Notes: generated by a model from the letters alone, not told the origin. Shown: positions 1 through 9,969, numbered from the stretch's first letter. The stretch is 37,801 bases of DNA from Runella sp. (GCA_027486105.1 JAIXPV010000439.1:1-37801), one strand, 5' to 3'. Program-made: numbers and translations.

Positions 1-64
1 CAGGGGCAAATCTCTGCAAAAGATTTTTGCCGCGCCTCAACCCTAGGGTGAATTTTTCTCCACC

Positions 65-370
65 CTAGAGGCGATAATGGGCCATTTCCAACAAAAATTT
101 GTGAAAACCATCCTTCCCTGCTACCCCCAATTTTGAAATAAGGTTGTTTTTGTGGGTCTTAATGGTGGCGATGCTTACCCCCAGAGCCGTTGCTATGTCG
201 GCATTGGTGCGGCGTTGGATGGCATAATAGAGCACTTTCAGCTCCTGCGGCGTGAACGTAACCGACCTGCGTTGCAGGAAGGCATTCAGTTGTTTCAGTT
301 TTTCCAACTCCTCGGCAGGGAAGTCAGCGGCTGTTTTCTTTGGCATTCGAGATGTAGTTAAATAGCTCAT
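65..370 (-). CDS. Small stand-alone LuxR-type HTH regulator (101 aa)
   Basis: TPQELKVLYYAIQRRTNADIATALGVSIATIKTHKNNLISKLGV is a LuxR/GerE HTH; no receiver domain. Confidence 0.8.
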   Translation of the reverse strand: MSYLTTSRMPKKTAADFPAEELEKLKQLNAFLQRRSVTFTPQELKVLYYAIQRRTNADIATALGVSIATIKTHKNNLISKLGVAGKDGFHKFLLEMAHYRL

Positions 371-485
371 TTATAAACCATTACTTGCACAGATTATCTC
401 TAAGCAGGCACGGCATTGATTAAAATGAGTTTTTCTAAACGTTGAAAAAAAAGGGTAATACTGCTTATCAGCACCAACGCTTGAA

Positions 486-767
486 CTACCAAATAGTGGG
501 AATATTTTGGGCGGCATGAAACAAAAATTGCTGCAAGCCCGCCTTCCCTTCCACACCGAGCTTAGCGATGAGGTTGTTTTTGTGCTTCTTCACCGTACAG
601 ATGGCCGTTCCCAATTGGTCGGCTATTTCGCGGTTGTTCCGGCCTTCTTTGGCCCAATACAGCACATTGAGTTCCTGAGGGGAGAGAAAAATAGATTGGC
701 GGAGCAGAAAAATGCCTAACCTGTTCAATGGGTCGAAATGGTCTGGTTGCGGGCACTGGGCTGTCAT
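486..767 (-). CDS. Small stand-alone LuxR-type HTH regulator (93 aa), paralog of 65..370
   Basis: SPQELNVLYWAKEGRNNREIADQLGTAICTVKKHKNNLIAKLGVEGKAG, clearly related to the adjacent ORF. Confidence 0.78.
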   Translation of the reverse strand: MTAQCPQPDHFDPLNRLGIFLLRQSIFLSPQELNVLYWAKEGRNNREIADQLGTAICTVKKHKNNLIAKLGVEGKAGLQQFLFHAAQNIPTIW

Positions 768-804
768 CTTCTTTGATTTTTAGATACTTAAACACTTTCT
801 GAGG

Positions 805-870
<66 letters not shown>

Positions 871-1219
871 GCCTTTCGGCACGGGCTGTCAATGATTCGT
901 TCATCAAGAAGCAGGGTAGAAGAACTGTACGCCCAAAGCGCACAGCGAGCCAAAAACAAACTGGTTTTTTTGAGAAAGACAAATAATAGTTATCAAACGG
1001 TGTATGAGGGTTGATAGCAGCCTTTTGCCCTCTAATACAAGTCAAATTGCCCCGTGACTTATGGGTATAAAAGCTGCGCAAATTGTTTTTTTTAGGATAA
1101 AATTATCTTTACTTCCTTTTCCGTTTTTACTTTGTAAATAAACGACCCATTCAAAGCGTACTGAAGCACTTAGCATTTTCTAAATACCCCAATCAAAACC
1201 TTTTTAGCCATTCGCAAGT

Positions 1220-1966
1220 ATGAAAAAACGAGAAAAATTAGCGATAATAAGAAATTATTATCCCAATGCCGTCACCACGATTGACAGTGTAAACAAACTC
1301 ATCGACTTTCTGGAAGAGCATTTAGATTTAGAGCCTGGCCAAATCATGCTGGCCGACAGTATTTGCAGCGACGATGTAAACGCCATTCAGTATCCATCCA
1401 GAGCGCACGAGTTTTTGGGGCCTTTCAAAATGGGCGGCTTGGATGGGTATCCTTTTACGGGCCTTACGGGCATGGGGGCCTTTGCCAGCCACGTACCCGA
1501 CGAAGGCGCCGTCTTTATCTATTACGGCCCCCACATCGGCATCACCAAAGAAGGGGTCATCGGGGAGATTAAGCGCGTGGGGCAGGCCAAAAATTCGGGA
1601 TGTTGCGGAGCCGCCAAAGGGGCGCTCAATAAACTGGTGAACAATCAAATTGTGGAAGGCAACGTGACCGAAATGGACTTCCAAATGAACACCATTGAGC
1701 AAATACTGCTCCGCCAAAAAGACCGAATTCTCAGCGCGGCAGTACCACTTTATGAGGCAACCGAAGTAATTTATGAGGCCATCGACCAACGTATTCATGA
1801 ATTGGTCGAAAAAACAAACTACCACTGCAAGTATGTAATATTGTTTGGCACCATCCTGATCAACAGCGATTCTGACATGGGGTCTTACACCAGCGCAAAA
1901 CGCTTCGACATTATTGACTTGGCCACCAACGAAAAAAGGAGCGTCTTGGATTACTACGACAATTAA
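1220..1966 (+). CDS. LCIB/C-like (theta-class-like) carbonic anhydrase family protein
   Basis: 248 aa; SICSDDVN, GYPFTGLTGMGAFASHVPDEGAVFIYYGPHIGITKEGVIGEIKRVGQAKNSGCCGA resembles the LCIB pattern with Cys/His/Cys zinc ligands (C49, H91, C128/129). Confidence 0.72.
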   Translation: MKKREKLAIIRNYYPNAVTTIDSVNKLIDFLEEHLDLEPGQIMLADSICSDDVNAIQYPSRAHEFLGPFKMGGLDGYPFTGLTGMGAFASHVPDEGAVFIYYGPHIGITKEGVIGEIKRVGQAKNSGCCGAAKGALNKLVNNQIVEGNVTEMDFQMNTIEQILLRQKDRILSAAVPLYEATEVIYEAIDQRIHELVEKTNYHCKYVILFGTILINSDSDMGSYTSAKRFDIIDLATNEKRSVLDYYDN

Positions 1967-1988
1967 ACAATAACCAAGAGATTGAACG

Positions 1989-2034
1989 GGGCCGTCGAAA
2001 GCGTACAATTGTGCGCTCGACGGCCCTATATTTT
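1989..2034 (+). terminator. Rho-independent terminator-like hairpin after the LCIB-like gene
   Basis: GGGCCGTCGA ... TCGACGGCCC followed by TATATTTTT. Confidence 0.75.
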
Positions 2035-2367
2035 TGAAAGGCTTGCGTCGTGCAGCCAAATGAACTTCCTCAAAGGGGCTATCTTTTCTTCTTCTTCTGG
2101 GTCGCACTTGGCCATTATTGAACGCTAGTCAATATCACTTTTCTCAACCTCGTCCTCTGCAATGGAGTGTACCAAAATGAGCGTTTGGCGTATACTTTTT
2201 CTTTATCAACAGACCATTAAGGCAGAAAATCGCAAAAATCAGAAAAATAAAGACCTTTTTAGGATAAAAATACCGGAATTCCAGTATTGCGCCTTGCCTA
2301 ATCTTGTATGAAATTTGGGTACTCAAATCTTTACCCTACTATATTAAAAACTTTAACATTGATTATT

Positions 2368-2718
2368 ATGAATCCACAACTATTCATTTCTGAAAATTTG
2401 GGCCATCAGCATTTCTTTTCATTCGATTTGGAAAGTGTGGTGCGTTTGGAAGGGGTTAGAAATTACACCCGCTTTATCCCAGCAAAAGGACAACCAGTTA
2501 TTACCTGTCGATCGTTGGGTCTTTATCTTGAACAACTACCGCAGCAGTTTGTGCGAGTCCACAAAAGTTATGTTATCAACTGTCGATATATTTTAGGAAT
2601 AGACCAGCGCAATCATTCTATTATGATGACCGACGGCACGTCCATTCCTATTTCGAGACGAAAGAGAACAACTATCATGCGCCTTTTGGGGAAGTCCCGT
2701 TTAAAATCAACGACTTAG
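2368..2718 (+). CDS. LytTR DNA-binding domain protein without receiver domain
   Basis: FSFDLESVVRLEGVRNYTRF...QFVRVHKSYVINCRYI is LytTR-like; ATG at 2368 preferred over 2308. Confidence 0.78.
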   Translation: MNPQLFISENLGHQHFFSFDLESVVRLEGVRNYTRFIPAKGQPVITCRSLGLYLEQLPQQFVRVHKSYVINCRYILGIDQRNHSIMMTDGTSIPISRRKRTTIMRLLGKSRLKSTT

Positions 2719-2798
2719 CTATAATCAAATTTATTTTAAAGGATCAATTTGACTTTATATCCAAAAAGATTCTATATTTTCAGGAAAAGTCCCTTCCT

Positions 2799-3443
2799 AT
2801 GCGCGTATTGTTGGCAGATGACCACCTGATTTTGCTTGAAAGTTTGGCAGCTCTCTTAGAAAAAAAAGAAGGGGTTCAGATTGTTGCCAAAGCCACGAAT
2901 GGCTTGGAAGCACTCCAGCTCCTGGAAGAGATACCTATAGATATAGTCGTTTCTGACCTCAATATGCCTCTTTTGGGGGGTATTGAGTTTACAATGCGTG
3001 TAAAGGAACGATTCCCTCACATAAAGGTAATTTTGCTCACTATGGTAGAAGATGCCTCCCAGATTCGGGAAGCTATTCAGGCAGGTGCATGTGGATATAT
3101 TCTAAAAAGTGCCTCCCCCGACGAATTGCGGAAGGCTTTGACCGAAGTGAGCGAAGGAAGGCGATACTTTAGCCGCGACATTGAAAAGCAATTGGCTTCT
3201 ATTCCCAATCCACACGTCCCCAATGGCCACGAAATCGTGGATGGGGTTCCGCATTTAACCAAGCGTGAAATCGAAATTATTCGGTTTATTGTACATGATT
3301 TTTCCAGTGAAGCTATTGCCAAGCAATTGAATGTCAGCATCAATACTATTGAAACCCACCGTCGAAATATCTTCAAAAAACTACGCCTGAACACAGTAGT
3401 AGGACTGGTACGATTCGCGATTAAATATAAGTTAGTTGACTAA
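2799..3443 (+). CDS. NarL/FixJ-family response regulator (REC + LuxR HTH)
   Basis: MRVLLADDHLILLESLAALL...VVSDLNMPLLGG...; C-terminal LTKREIEIIRFIVHDFSSEAIAKQLNVSINTIETHRRNIFKKL. Confidence 0.92.
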   Translation: MRVLLADDHLILLESLAALLEKKEGVQIVAKATNGLEALQLLEEIPIDIVVSDLNMPLLGGIEFTMRVKERFPHIKVILLTMVEDASQIREAIQAGACGYILKSASPDELRKALTEVSEGRRYFSRDIEKQLASIPNPHVPNGHEIVDGVPHLTKREIEIIRFIVHDFSSEAIAKQLNVSINTIETHRRNIFKKLRLNTVVGLVRFAIKYKLVD

Positions 3444-3476
3444 AAATCAACGACACAAACTTAGTCTACACGCTTA

Positions 3477-4454
3477 TCAATTCTTTATCGTAGGTCTTAT
3501 CAATCTTGCGAGAAACTCCTGATGCAAGGCATTGCAATAGGGTGATTCGGGAAAATCTTCTTTAAACCGTTCCAACAACTTGCCCGCAACGGTGTATTCT
3601 TTCTCGGGTGAAAAGTACGCCAACGAAAACGCCCTCTGTACGGTTTTGGCAAGCATCAGTTCGCGGGTTTGGGGGGATTTGCGCAGTCCGTCATATATTG
3701 AATTATACCATCCTTCCCACACCGTGCTGTCGAGCTGCAGCACCATATTTCGATTCATAAAAGGTCCTGGCAGAAAACCTAGCCACCGCGAATACAAAGC
3801 CTCGCGGTAAATATCCGAGATAAGGGCTTCGTCGTTCATCATTTGTAGGCTAATTGACTCATTTTTAGCCGCTTCTCCCAGGCTCCGAAGGTAGGTTTGT
3901 TTGCGTAAATATTTTTGTCCTTCCAACGACGCCAAAACGTACGCATTTATCTGATGGTTTGTGGTATCCTGCTCACGTTGAAAACGTTCGGCCGACTGGG
4001 TAGCAAGATCGTTGATAACAAACGAATAATCTTCCATCGACATGTGCTGAAACAGGGGTTTGCGCCGGAGAGAATCCTGCCCAAACAGCAAGCTTCCGTA
4101 CAAAAACTGGTGTAAACGAGCCGTTGGGCCTTTTACGACTGGGAAAGACGACCGGCTAGGGTTGACGAAATAAAGGGTGTCGTTGGGTTTAAGTAAAAAA
4201 TCGACGCGGTACCCCAAACATTCAACCGTTACTTTTTGGGGCGACTCAAGACACAAATCAGCTTTAAAACAGCCACTTTCGTCGGTGCGCTCTTTCAACA
4301 CAGCTTCGGGGTCGTACGGAGAAAATCCCAAAGGGTTATCCAAAAAAATTTGATACTGCGAAGAAGGAAACCCCTCAAAATAGCCTTGAATATGCACATT
4401 TGGCTGGGCAAAACTCCGCAAACAGCAAACAAGCAAAAGGAGTAAATACCGCAT
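3477..4454 (-). CDS. Hypothetical exported protein, possibly DUF4369-like N-terminus
   Basis: Signal peptide MRYLLLLLVCCLRSFA; beta-rich N-terminus (VHIQGYFEGFPSSQYQIFLDN); no thioredoxin CxxC motif. Confidence 0.6.
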   Translation of the reverse strand: MRYLLLLLVCCLRSFAQPNVHIQGYFEGFPSSQYQIFLDNPLGFSPYDPEAVLKERTDESGCFKADLCLESPQKVTVECLGYRVDFLLKPNDTLYFVNPSRSSFPVVKGPTARLHQFLYGSLLFGQDSLRRKPLFQHMSMEDYSFVINDLATQSAERFQREQDTTNHQINAYVLASLEGQKYLRKQTYLRSLGEAAKNESISLQMMNDEALISDIYREALYSRWLGFLPGPFMNRNMVLQLDSTVWEGWYNSIYDGLRKSPQTRELMLAKTVQRAFSLAYFSPEKEYTVAGKLLERFKEDFPESPYCNALHQEFLARLIRPTIKN

Positions 4455-4466
4455 AATCCTGTCTGT

Positions 4467-7373
4467 TTAAGTACGTAATGCTTCCCACAAAATCTCAATC
4501 GGATGTTTGGCTTTTCGCCCCGTACCATCTTTGATTTGATGACGGCAACTCGTGCCTGGCGCGGCAATAATGACCTCTTCTGGCTGTTGACGCACCGTAG
4601 GAAAAAGCACCAATTCACCCACTTGCATCGACAACTCATAATGCTCCTCTTCGTAGCCAAAAGACCCGGCCATGCCGCAGCAACCCGAAGGAATCAATTG
4701 AACGGTATAATTTTCGGGTAACGACAGCATCTTTTTGCTCGGAGTCAGCGACGACAACGCTTTTTGGTGACAATGCCCGTGCAATTTAATGGTTTTTTGT
4801 TCATTCGTAAACTGTTGACGATGAATACGTTTTGCATCTATCTCGCGCCCAATAAACTCTTCAAACTGCAAGGCATTTTTGGCTAATTTTTGAGCTACCT
4901 CCTGAAGTTCGTTAGGAACTAAATCGAGGTATTCGTCCCGAAAAGTCAAAATAGCCGAAGGTTCGATGCCAATCAAATGGGCATGGTCAGAGATGACATC
5001 CTTGAGCATTTCTACATTCTGAATCGCTATTTTCTTTGCCTCTTTCACCAAGCCCTTTGAAAGATACGTTCGGCCGCTTTCGGAGTGCTTGGGAATGATG
5101 ACTTCATAGCCTAGTTTTTCGAGCAATAAAATCGCTTTCTGGCCTATTTCAACGTCGTTGTAGTTCGTAAATTCATCACAGAAAAGATACACCCGCTTAC
5201 CTCCGCTCTGTGGTCGGGCCTTGTGCCAATCTGTAAGGGTTGTTTTTGACAACATTGGCATGGTTCGGTCGGGGTGAAAGCCTACCATTTTGTTGGCAAT
5301 GCGCCGCAGTGACTCATTGCCAAAAATAGAATTATACGCCCAGGGTGCAATACTCGCCAAACGCATCTGTTGGGAGAAGTTAGCAATTAACCGCGCCCGA
5401 AACGGCACCCCGTTTTTATCATAATAGCTTTGCAAAAACTCCGCTTTCATCTTGGAGATATCCACGCTCGACGGGCACTCCGACTTGCAACCTTTACAGG
5501 ATAGACAAAGGTCCAAAATCTCCTTGGTTTCTTCGGCACTGGCATCGACCGAGGACGATTCGGTATAAAAATGACGCAGCATATTGGCACGGGCGCGAGT
5601 GGTGTCGCGCTCACGCCGCGTTGCCATGTAGCTTGGGCACATGGTACCGCCAGTAATGTGGGTTTTACGACAATCGCCCGAACCACTGCATTTTTCGGCC
5701 AATCTTAACAAGCTTTCTTGTTTTGAAAAATCAAAAACTGTTTCGATGGGAGGGGCTTTTTGGTCGGGCTGATAACGCAAAAACTCGTTCATCGGCGGTG
5801 TATCCACAATTTTCCCCCGGTTGAACACCCCGTACGGGTCAAACATTTTTTTTACTTCCCGAAACAGCCCATACACTTCCTCTCCCATCATAAACGGAAT
5901 AAACTCACCGCGCAGGCGCCCATCGCCATGCTCGCCCGAGAGCGAACCATTGTATTTTTTGAGCAACACGGCCGTATCTGCCAAGATATTCCGAAACTTG
6001 GCCTTGCCTTCCGAAGTTTTTAGGTTGACCATTGGCTCTACGTGCAGCTCACCTGCTCCCGCATGGGCATAATACGATGCGTGCACTTGGTGTTTCTTGA
6101 GCACTTCGCCCAAATCTTCGATATAATTCGGTAAGTCTTCCACCGCCACGGCACAATCTTCAATGAGGTTGACGGGCTGCAAATCGCCGGGTAAGTTTCG
6201 AATCAGGCCCAAACCTGCTTTGCGCACATCCCAAGCTTTTTTGGATTCATCACCAAATAGCAACGGATACGCATATCCTAAGCCGTTTAGCTTCAGTTCA
6301 GCCACCAATTTCGCCGCCGTTGTTTCAACGTCTGCGCGGGTTTCGGCCCCAAATTCCACCATGAGCATCGCCGCGGGATCACCTTCAATAAAAAAGCGAT
6401 TGTGACGGTATTCGTTGTGCTCTTTGGTAAAATCCATGATGTATTTATCCACCAACTCCGACGCCAACGGATTGTGTTTCATAGCAATACCGTTTGCCAG
6501 CAGTGATTCATGCAGCGACTGGCAATGCACACACAACAACCCGAGCTCGGCGGGGGGCAAGGGTAAAAGGTTGAGTTTGGCTTCAGTAATAAAACACAGG
6601 GTCCCTTCTGAGCCAGCGATAAGTTTGGGTAGATTCAAGCCGTTCGGTAAGTCAAGCAGGGCGTCAAGCGCGTAGCCTGAATTACGGCGTGTGACCGTTT
6701 TTTTAGGAAATTTCTCTCGAATAAGTTTTTGATTACCAGCATCTGACAAAAGTGATATAAGGCCCTGTTCAATACGCTCCCGCAGAGAGTTTGCCTGATT
6801 TGAAACCGACTTTTGGCCAAAAACGGCCTCGCTCCCATCGCTCAATAAAGCTTTAACTTCCAATAAATGGTCGCGGGTAGCGCCCCAACTGATGGAGTGG
6901 AGTCCGCACGAGTTGTTACCAATCATCCCGCCAATCATCGCACGGTTAGCAGTAGACGTTTCGGGTCCAAACATCAATCCATACGGCCTCAAAACCACGT
7001 TGAGGTCGTCACGAATCACACCCGGCTGTACTCGTACCCAACGTTCATCGGCATTTATTTCGAGGATTTTGTCAAAGTATTTAGAAATATCTACCACAAT
7101 TCCCTCACCTACCACTTGGCCCGCGAGGGAGGTGCCAGCCGCGCGCGGAATCAGCGTGAGGCCATGCTCCACGGCAAACAAAATGAGTTTTTGAATATCA
7201 CCGACCGTTTTGGGCAAAGCAACCGCCAGCGGGATTTCTTGGTACACCGAAGCATCGGTTGAATACAACCGTCGAATGGCCTGGTGAGTAACCGAATCGT
7301 CAAAAAAGAATTCTCCCTCAAAATCAAGGGTTAATTGGTGAAAAGGAAGTTTAGTAGGTGCAGCGTAAAACAT
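4467..7373 (-). CDS. FAD-binding and (Fe-S)-binding oxidoreductase (D-lactate dehydrogenase/GlcD-like fused to GlpC-like CCG module)
   Basis: LIPRAAGTSLAGQVVGEGIVVDISKYF (FAD_binding_4); CLSCKGCKSECPSSVDI (4Fe-4S); HGHCHQKAL and PSGCCGMAGSFGYE (CCG). ATG at 7373 preferred. Confidence 0.9.
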   Translation of the reverse strand: MFYAAPTKLPFHQLTLDFEGEFFFDDSVTHQAIRRLYSTDASVYQEIPLAVALPKTVGDIQKLILFAVEHGLTLIPRAAGTSLAGQVVGEGIVVDISKYFDKILEINADERWVRVQPGVIRDDLNVVLRPYGLMFGPETSTANRAMIGGMIGNNSCGLHSISWGATRDHLLEVKALLSDGSEAVFGQKSVSNQANSLRERIEQGLISLLSDAGNQKLIREKFPKKTVTRRNSGYALDALLDLPNGLNLPKLIAGSEGTLCFITEAKLNLLPLPPAELGLLCVHCQSLHESLLANGIAMKHNPLASELVDKYIMDFTKEHNEYRHNRFFIEGDPAAMLMVEFGAETRADVETTAAKLVAELKLNGLGYAYPLLFGDESKKAWDVRKAGLGLIRNLPGDLQPVNLIEDCAVAVEDLPNYIEDLGEVLKKHQVHASYYAHAGAGELHVEPMVNLKTSEGKAKFRNILADTAVLLKKYNGSLSGEHGDGRLRGEFIPFMMGEEVYGLFREVKKMFDPYGVFNRGKIVDTPPMNEFLRYQPDQKAPPIETVFDFSKQESLLRLAEKCSGSGDCRKTHITGGTMCPSYMATRRERDTTRARANMLRHFYTESSSVDASAEETKEILDLCLSCKGCKSECPSSVDISKMKAEFLQSYYDKNGVPFRARLIANFSQQMRLASIAPWAYNSIFGNESLRRIANKMVGFHPDRTMPMLSKTTLTDWHKARPQSGGKRVYLFCDEFTNYNDVEIGQKAILLLEKLGYEVIIPKHSESGRTYLSKGLVKEAKKIAIQNVEMLKDVISDHAHLIGIEPSAILTFRDEYLDLVPNELQEVAQKLAKNALQFEEFIGREIDAKRIHRQQFTNEQKTIKLHGHCHQKALSSLTPSKKMLSLPENYTVQLIPSGCCGMAGSFGYEEEHYELSMQVGELVLFPTVRQQPEEVIIAAPGTSCRHQIKDGTGRKAKHPIEILWEALRT

Positions 7374-7501
7374 TGGAACGAATGATTTGTGCAAATGTAA
7401 TTTAAAAACAGATTGGGCGTACCTTTGTCTCCCTTTGACGATTAACATTCAACCTCAAGATAGACTTTAAATTATTTACCAAAAACAAGAATTTTACCAA
7501 A

Positions 7502-8335
7502 ATGCCTGCTACTTATATTGAAACACGCCTAACGCTCAATCCCGACTATAACGAAATTTTAATGGCCGAATTGGCCGAGATTGGCTACGAATCCTTTGTC
7601 GAGTCCAGCGACGGCCTCTCGGCATATATTATCGACACAAGCTTTGACTTAGAGGCGCTTCAGCAAATCATTGAGCGGTATCAATCCATGACCGCCATTA
7701 CGTTTGAATCCCAACAACTCGAAACCAAAAACTGGAACGAAGAATGGGAACGCAATTATCAGCCGATTGAGGTGGCGGGCAGAATTCGGGTACGGGCTTC
7801 TTATCACACGCCCGACCCCGCGTTTGAGTACGACATCGTGATTGACCCCAAAATGTCGTTTGGAACGGGGCATCATGAAACCACTACGCTGGTGATGGAA
7901 CAGCAGCTTTTGCTCAATCATCAAGGAAAATCGGTGTTGGACGTAGGAAGCGGCACGGGAATTTTAGCTATTTTGGCGGAGAAACTCGGCGCTAACCGCC
8001 TTACCGCCTTTGACATTGAAGAATGGGCCTACCTCAATGCCGTAGAAAATTCGGCCCTGAACGGCTGCACGCACATCCACGTTTTTCAAGGAACGATTGC
8101 CGATTGCCCCGCTGCTACATATGATATTGTATTGGCCAACATCAACCGAAATATTTTATTGCAGGAAATCCCTACCTATACCGAATTTTTGGTCGATGGC
8201 GGAACGATGATAGTCAGTGGGTTTTATGAATTTGACATTGCCGATATTGTTCAAAAAGCCGAAGAAGTAAGTCTTCGATTAGTAGCCCAAAAAACACTTA
8301 ATCAATGGGCTGTTTTAAGATTTGAAAAACCATGA
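7502..8335 (+). CDS. prmA: Ribosomal protein L11 methyltransferase
   Basis: KNWNEEWERNYQPIEV, IDPKMSFGTGHHETTTLVME, VLDVGSGTGILAILAEKLGA, LANINRNIL. Confidence 0.93.
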   Translation: MPATYIETRLTLNPDYNEILMAELAEIGYESFVESSDGLSAYIIDTSFDLEALQQIIERYQSMTAITFESQQLETKNWNEEWERNYQPIEVAGRIRVRASYHTPDPAFEYDIVIDPKMSFGTGHHETTTLVMEQQLLLNHQGKSVLDVGSGTGILAILAEKLGANRLTAFDIEEWAYLNAVENSALNGCTHIHVFQGTIADCPAATYDIVLANINRNILLQEIPTYTEFLVDGGTMIVSGFYEFDIADIVQKAEEVSLRLVAQKTLNQWAVLRFEKP

Positions 8336-9150
8336 AAATAAGCATTTTAGGATGTGGCTGGCTGGGGCTTCCGCTGGCCGCACAACTTGCCAGAGAGGGG
8401 CACAAGGTAAAAGGAAGCACGACGAGTGTCGAAAAATTGGCCGTTTTGCGCGCCCTTGAGATTGAACCTCTATGGCTCCAACTTACGCCCGACCCCAAAG
8501 GCATCGGTTGGGATTATTTGATGGATTGCGACGTTCTGGTTGTCAATATTCCTCCACGACTGGAGCGCGCGGGGCCTGATTTTCATTCGGCCCAAATGCG
8601 CCACTTGGTAGAACTGGTAAAAGAAAGCCCCGCCCAACGGGTAATCTACATCAGTTCAACCTCCGTCTATCCTGAGCTCAACCGAGAATTAAAGGAAGAG
8701 GATGTGATTTATCCTAGCCAATCAGCGGCACCCACCTTGGCCGAAGCAGAACTATTGATTCAATCCCTACCCCAAGCATGGGTTGTATTGCGTTGCGGAG
8801 GTTTGATGGGCTACGAACGCATACCCGCAAAATATGTTTCAGGCAAAAAAAACATTACTACTGGTGAAGTTCCCGTCAATTACATCCACCGGGACGATGT
8901 CATCGGGGTCATCAAGGCTTTTTTACAAAACCTATCGGTATGGAATGAGACTTACAACGTAGTGGCACCCCTCCACCCTACCCGTAGAGAAGTGTACCTT
9001 GCAAGTTGTACTCCTTTTGGCTATCAGCCACCCACGTTTAGTTCCGCCGAAATCAATCCCTTTAAAATTATCTCTTCTCAAAAATTGGTGTCTAAACTCA
9101 ACTATCCATTTCTGTATCCCAATCCCCTCCAATTTCTGTATCAGCTGTAG
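8332..9150 (+). CDS. SDR-type NAD(P)-binding epimerase family (YeeZ-like)
   Basis: MKISILGCGWLGLPLAAQLAREGHKVKGSTTS; ATGA overlap with prmA. Confidence 0.82.
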   Translation: MKISILGCGWLGLPLAAQLAREGHKVKGSTTSVEKLAVLRALEIEPLWLQLTPDPKGIGWDYLMDCDVLVVNIPPRLERAGPDFHSAQMRHLVELVKESPAQRVIYISSTSVYPELNRELKEEDVIYPSQSAAPTLAEAELLIQSLPQAWVVLRCGGLMGYERIPAKYVSGKKNITTGEVPVNYIHRDDVIGVIKAFLQNLSVWNETYNVVAPLHPTRREVYLASCTPFGYQPPTFSSAEINPFKIISSQKLVSKLNYPFLYPNPLQFLYQL

Positions 9151-9153
9151 ATT

Positions 9154-9425
9154 TTTGTTTAATTAACCATCAACAAAAGTCAAACACTTATTTTTATTTA
9201 AATTTTGTTTAACGTTAATCGCCATAAGTTAAACAAAGTAAATTTTTTGAACTTTTTAAAGACAAAAACCCAAAAAAGACCTTTAAATAATACTATAATA
9301 TAACTAAACCAATACAAAAAATAGATTTTTAGTCCAAAAAACTGCTCTATAAATTTAATTTTTAAAAATTTATTCAATAATGATTTGGATGTTTGTTTAA
9401 TGTTTCATTAAATTTGTTCAACAAA
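9154..9425 (+). promoter_or_regulatory. Leader region with repeated TTTGTTTAA motifs and an inverted repeat, upstream of the sigma factor
   Basis: TTTGTTTAA at 9154, 9204 and 9392; IR TTTGTTTAAC (9204-9213)/GTTAAACAAA (9228-9237); near-palindrome AATTTGTTCAACAAACT. Confidence 0.5.
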
Positions 9426-9456
9426 CTGAAACCAAAAACATTCAAACAAGCCCACA

Positions 9457-9969
9457 ATGACAGCTATCGAGTTCACTTACCACATCGCTAAAGTGTCAAA
9501 GTCACTTAAGCCCTTTGCGATGCGTTTAACAAAAGACAGCGAAGATGCTAACGATTTGTTGCAGGATACGCTGTTGAAGGCTTTTACTAATCGTGACAAA
9601 TACGCCGACGGCACAAACCTCAAGGCATGGTTGTATACCATCATGAAAAATACCTTCATCACCAACTACCAGCGTATGGTGCGGAAGAATACCTTTATCG
9701 ACACAAGCGACAACTTACACTACATCAATTCTTTTGAAAACAGCACCGAGAACGAAGCCGCTGGCAAATTTGCCATGGACGACATCAACAAAGCCGTTAA
9801 TTCACTAGAGGAAGCTTATCGTACCCCTTTTATGATGTATTATCGGGGGTTCAAGTACCACGAAATTGCTGACCGCTTACGCATTCCTATCGGAACGGTC
9901 AAAAACAGAATTCACATTGCGCGGAAAGAGCTTAAAGACAAGTTGTATGTCTATGCGCATCCATTTTGA
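9457..9969 (+). CDS. ECF-type sigma-70 family RNA polymerase sigma factor
   Basis: DANDLLQDTLLKAFTNRDKYADGTNLKAWLYTIMKNTFI; FKYHEIADRLRIPIGTVKNRIHIARKELK. Confidence 0.93.
   Translation: MTAIEFTYHIAKVSKSLKPFAMRLTKDSEDANDLLQDTLLKAFTNRDKYADGTNLKAWLYTIMKNTFITNYQRMVRKNTFIDTSDNLHYINSFENSTENEAAGKFAMDDINKAVNSLEEAYRTPFMMYYRGFKYHEIADRLRIPIGTVKNRIHIARKELKDKLYVYAHPF

Noticed and set aside
1328-2107. 259-aa minus-strand ORF
   Set aside because: Antisense to the LCIB-like gene and crossing its terminator; composition looks like a shadow ORF
7374-7448. N-terminal extension of the FAD/Fe-S oxidoreductase
   Set aside because: Family-like sequence begins at the ATG at 7373; extension overlaps the prmA promoter region
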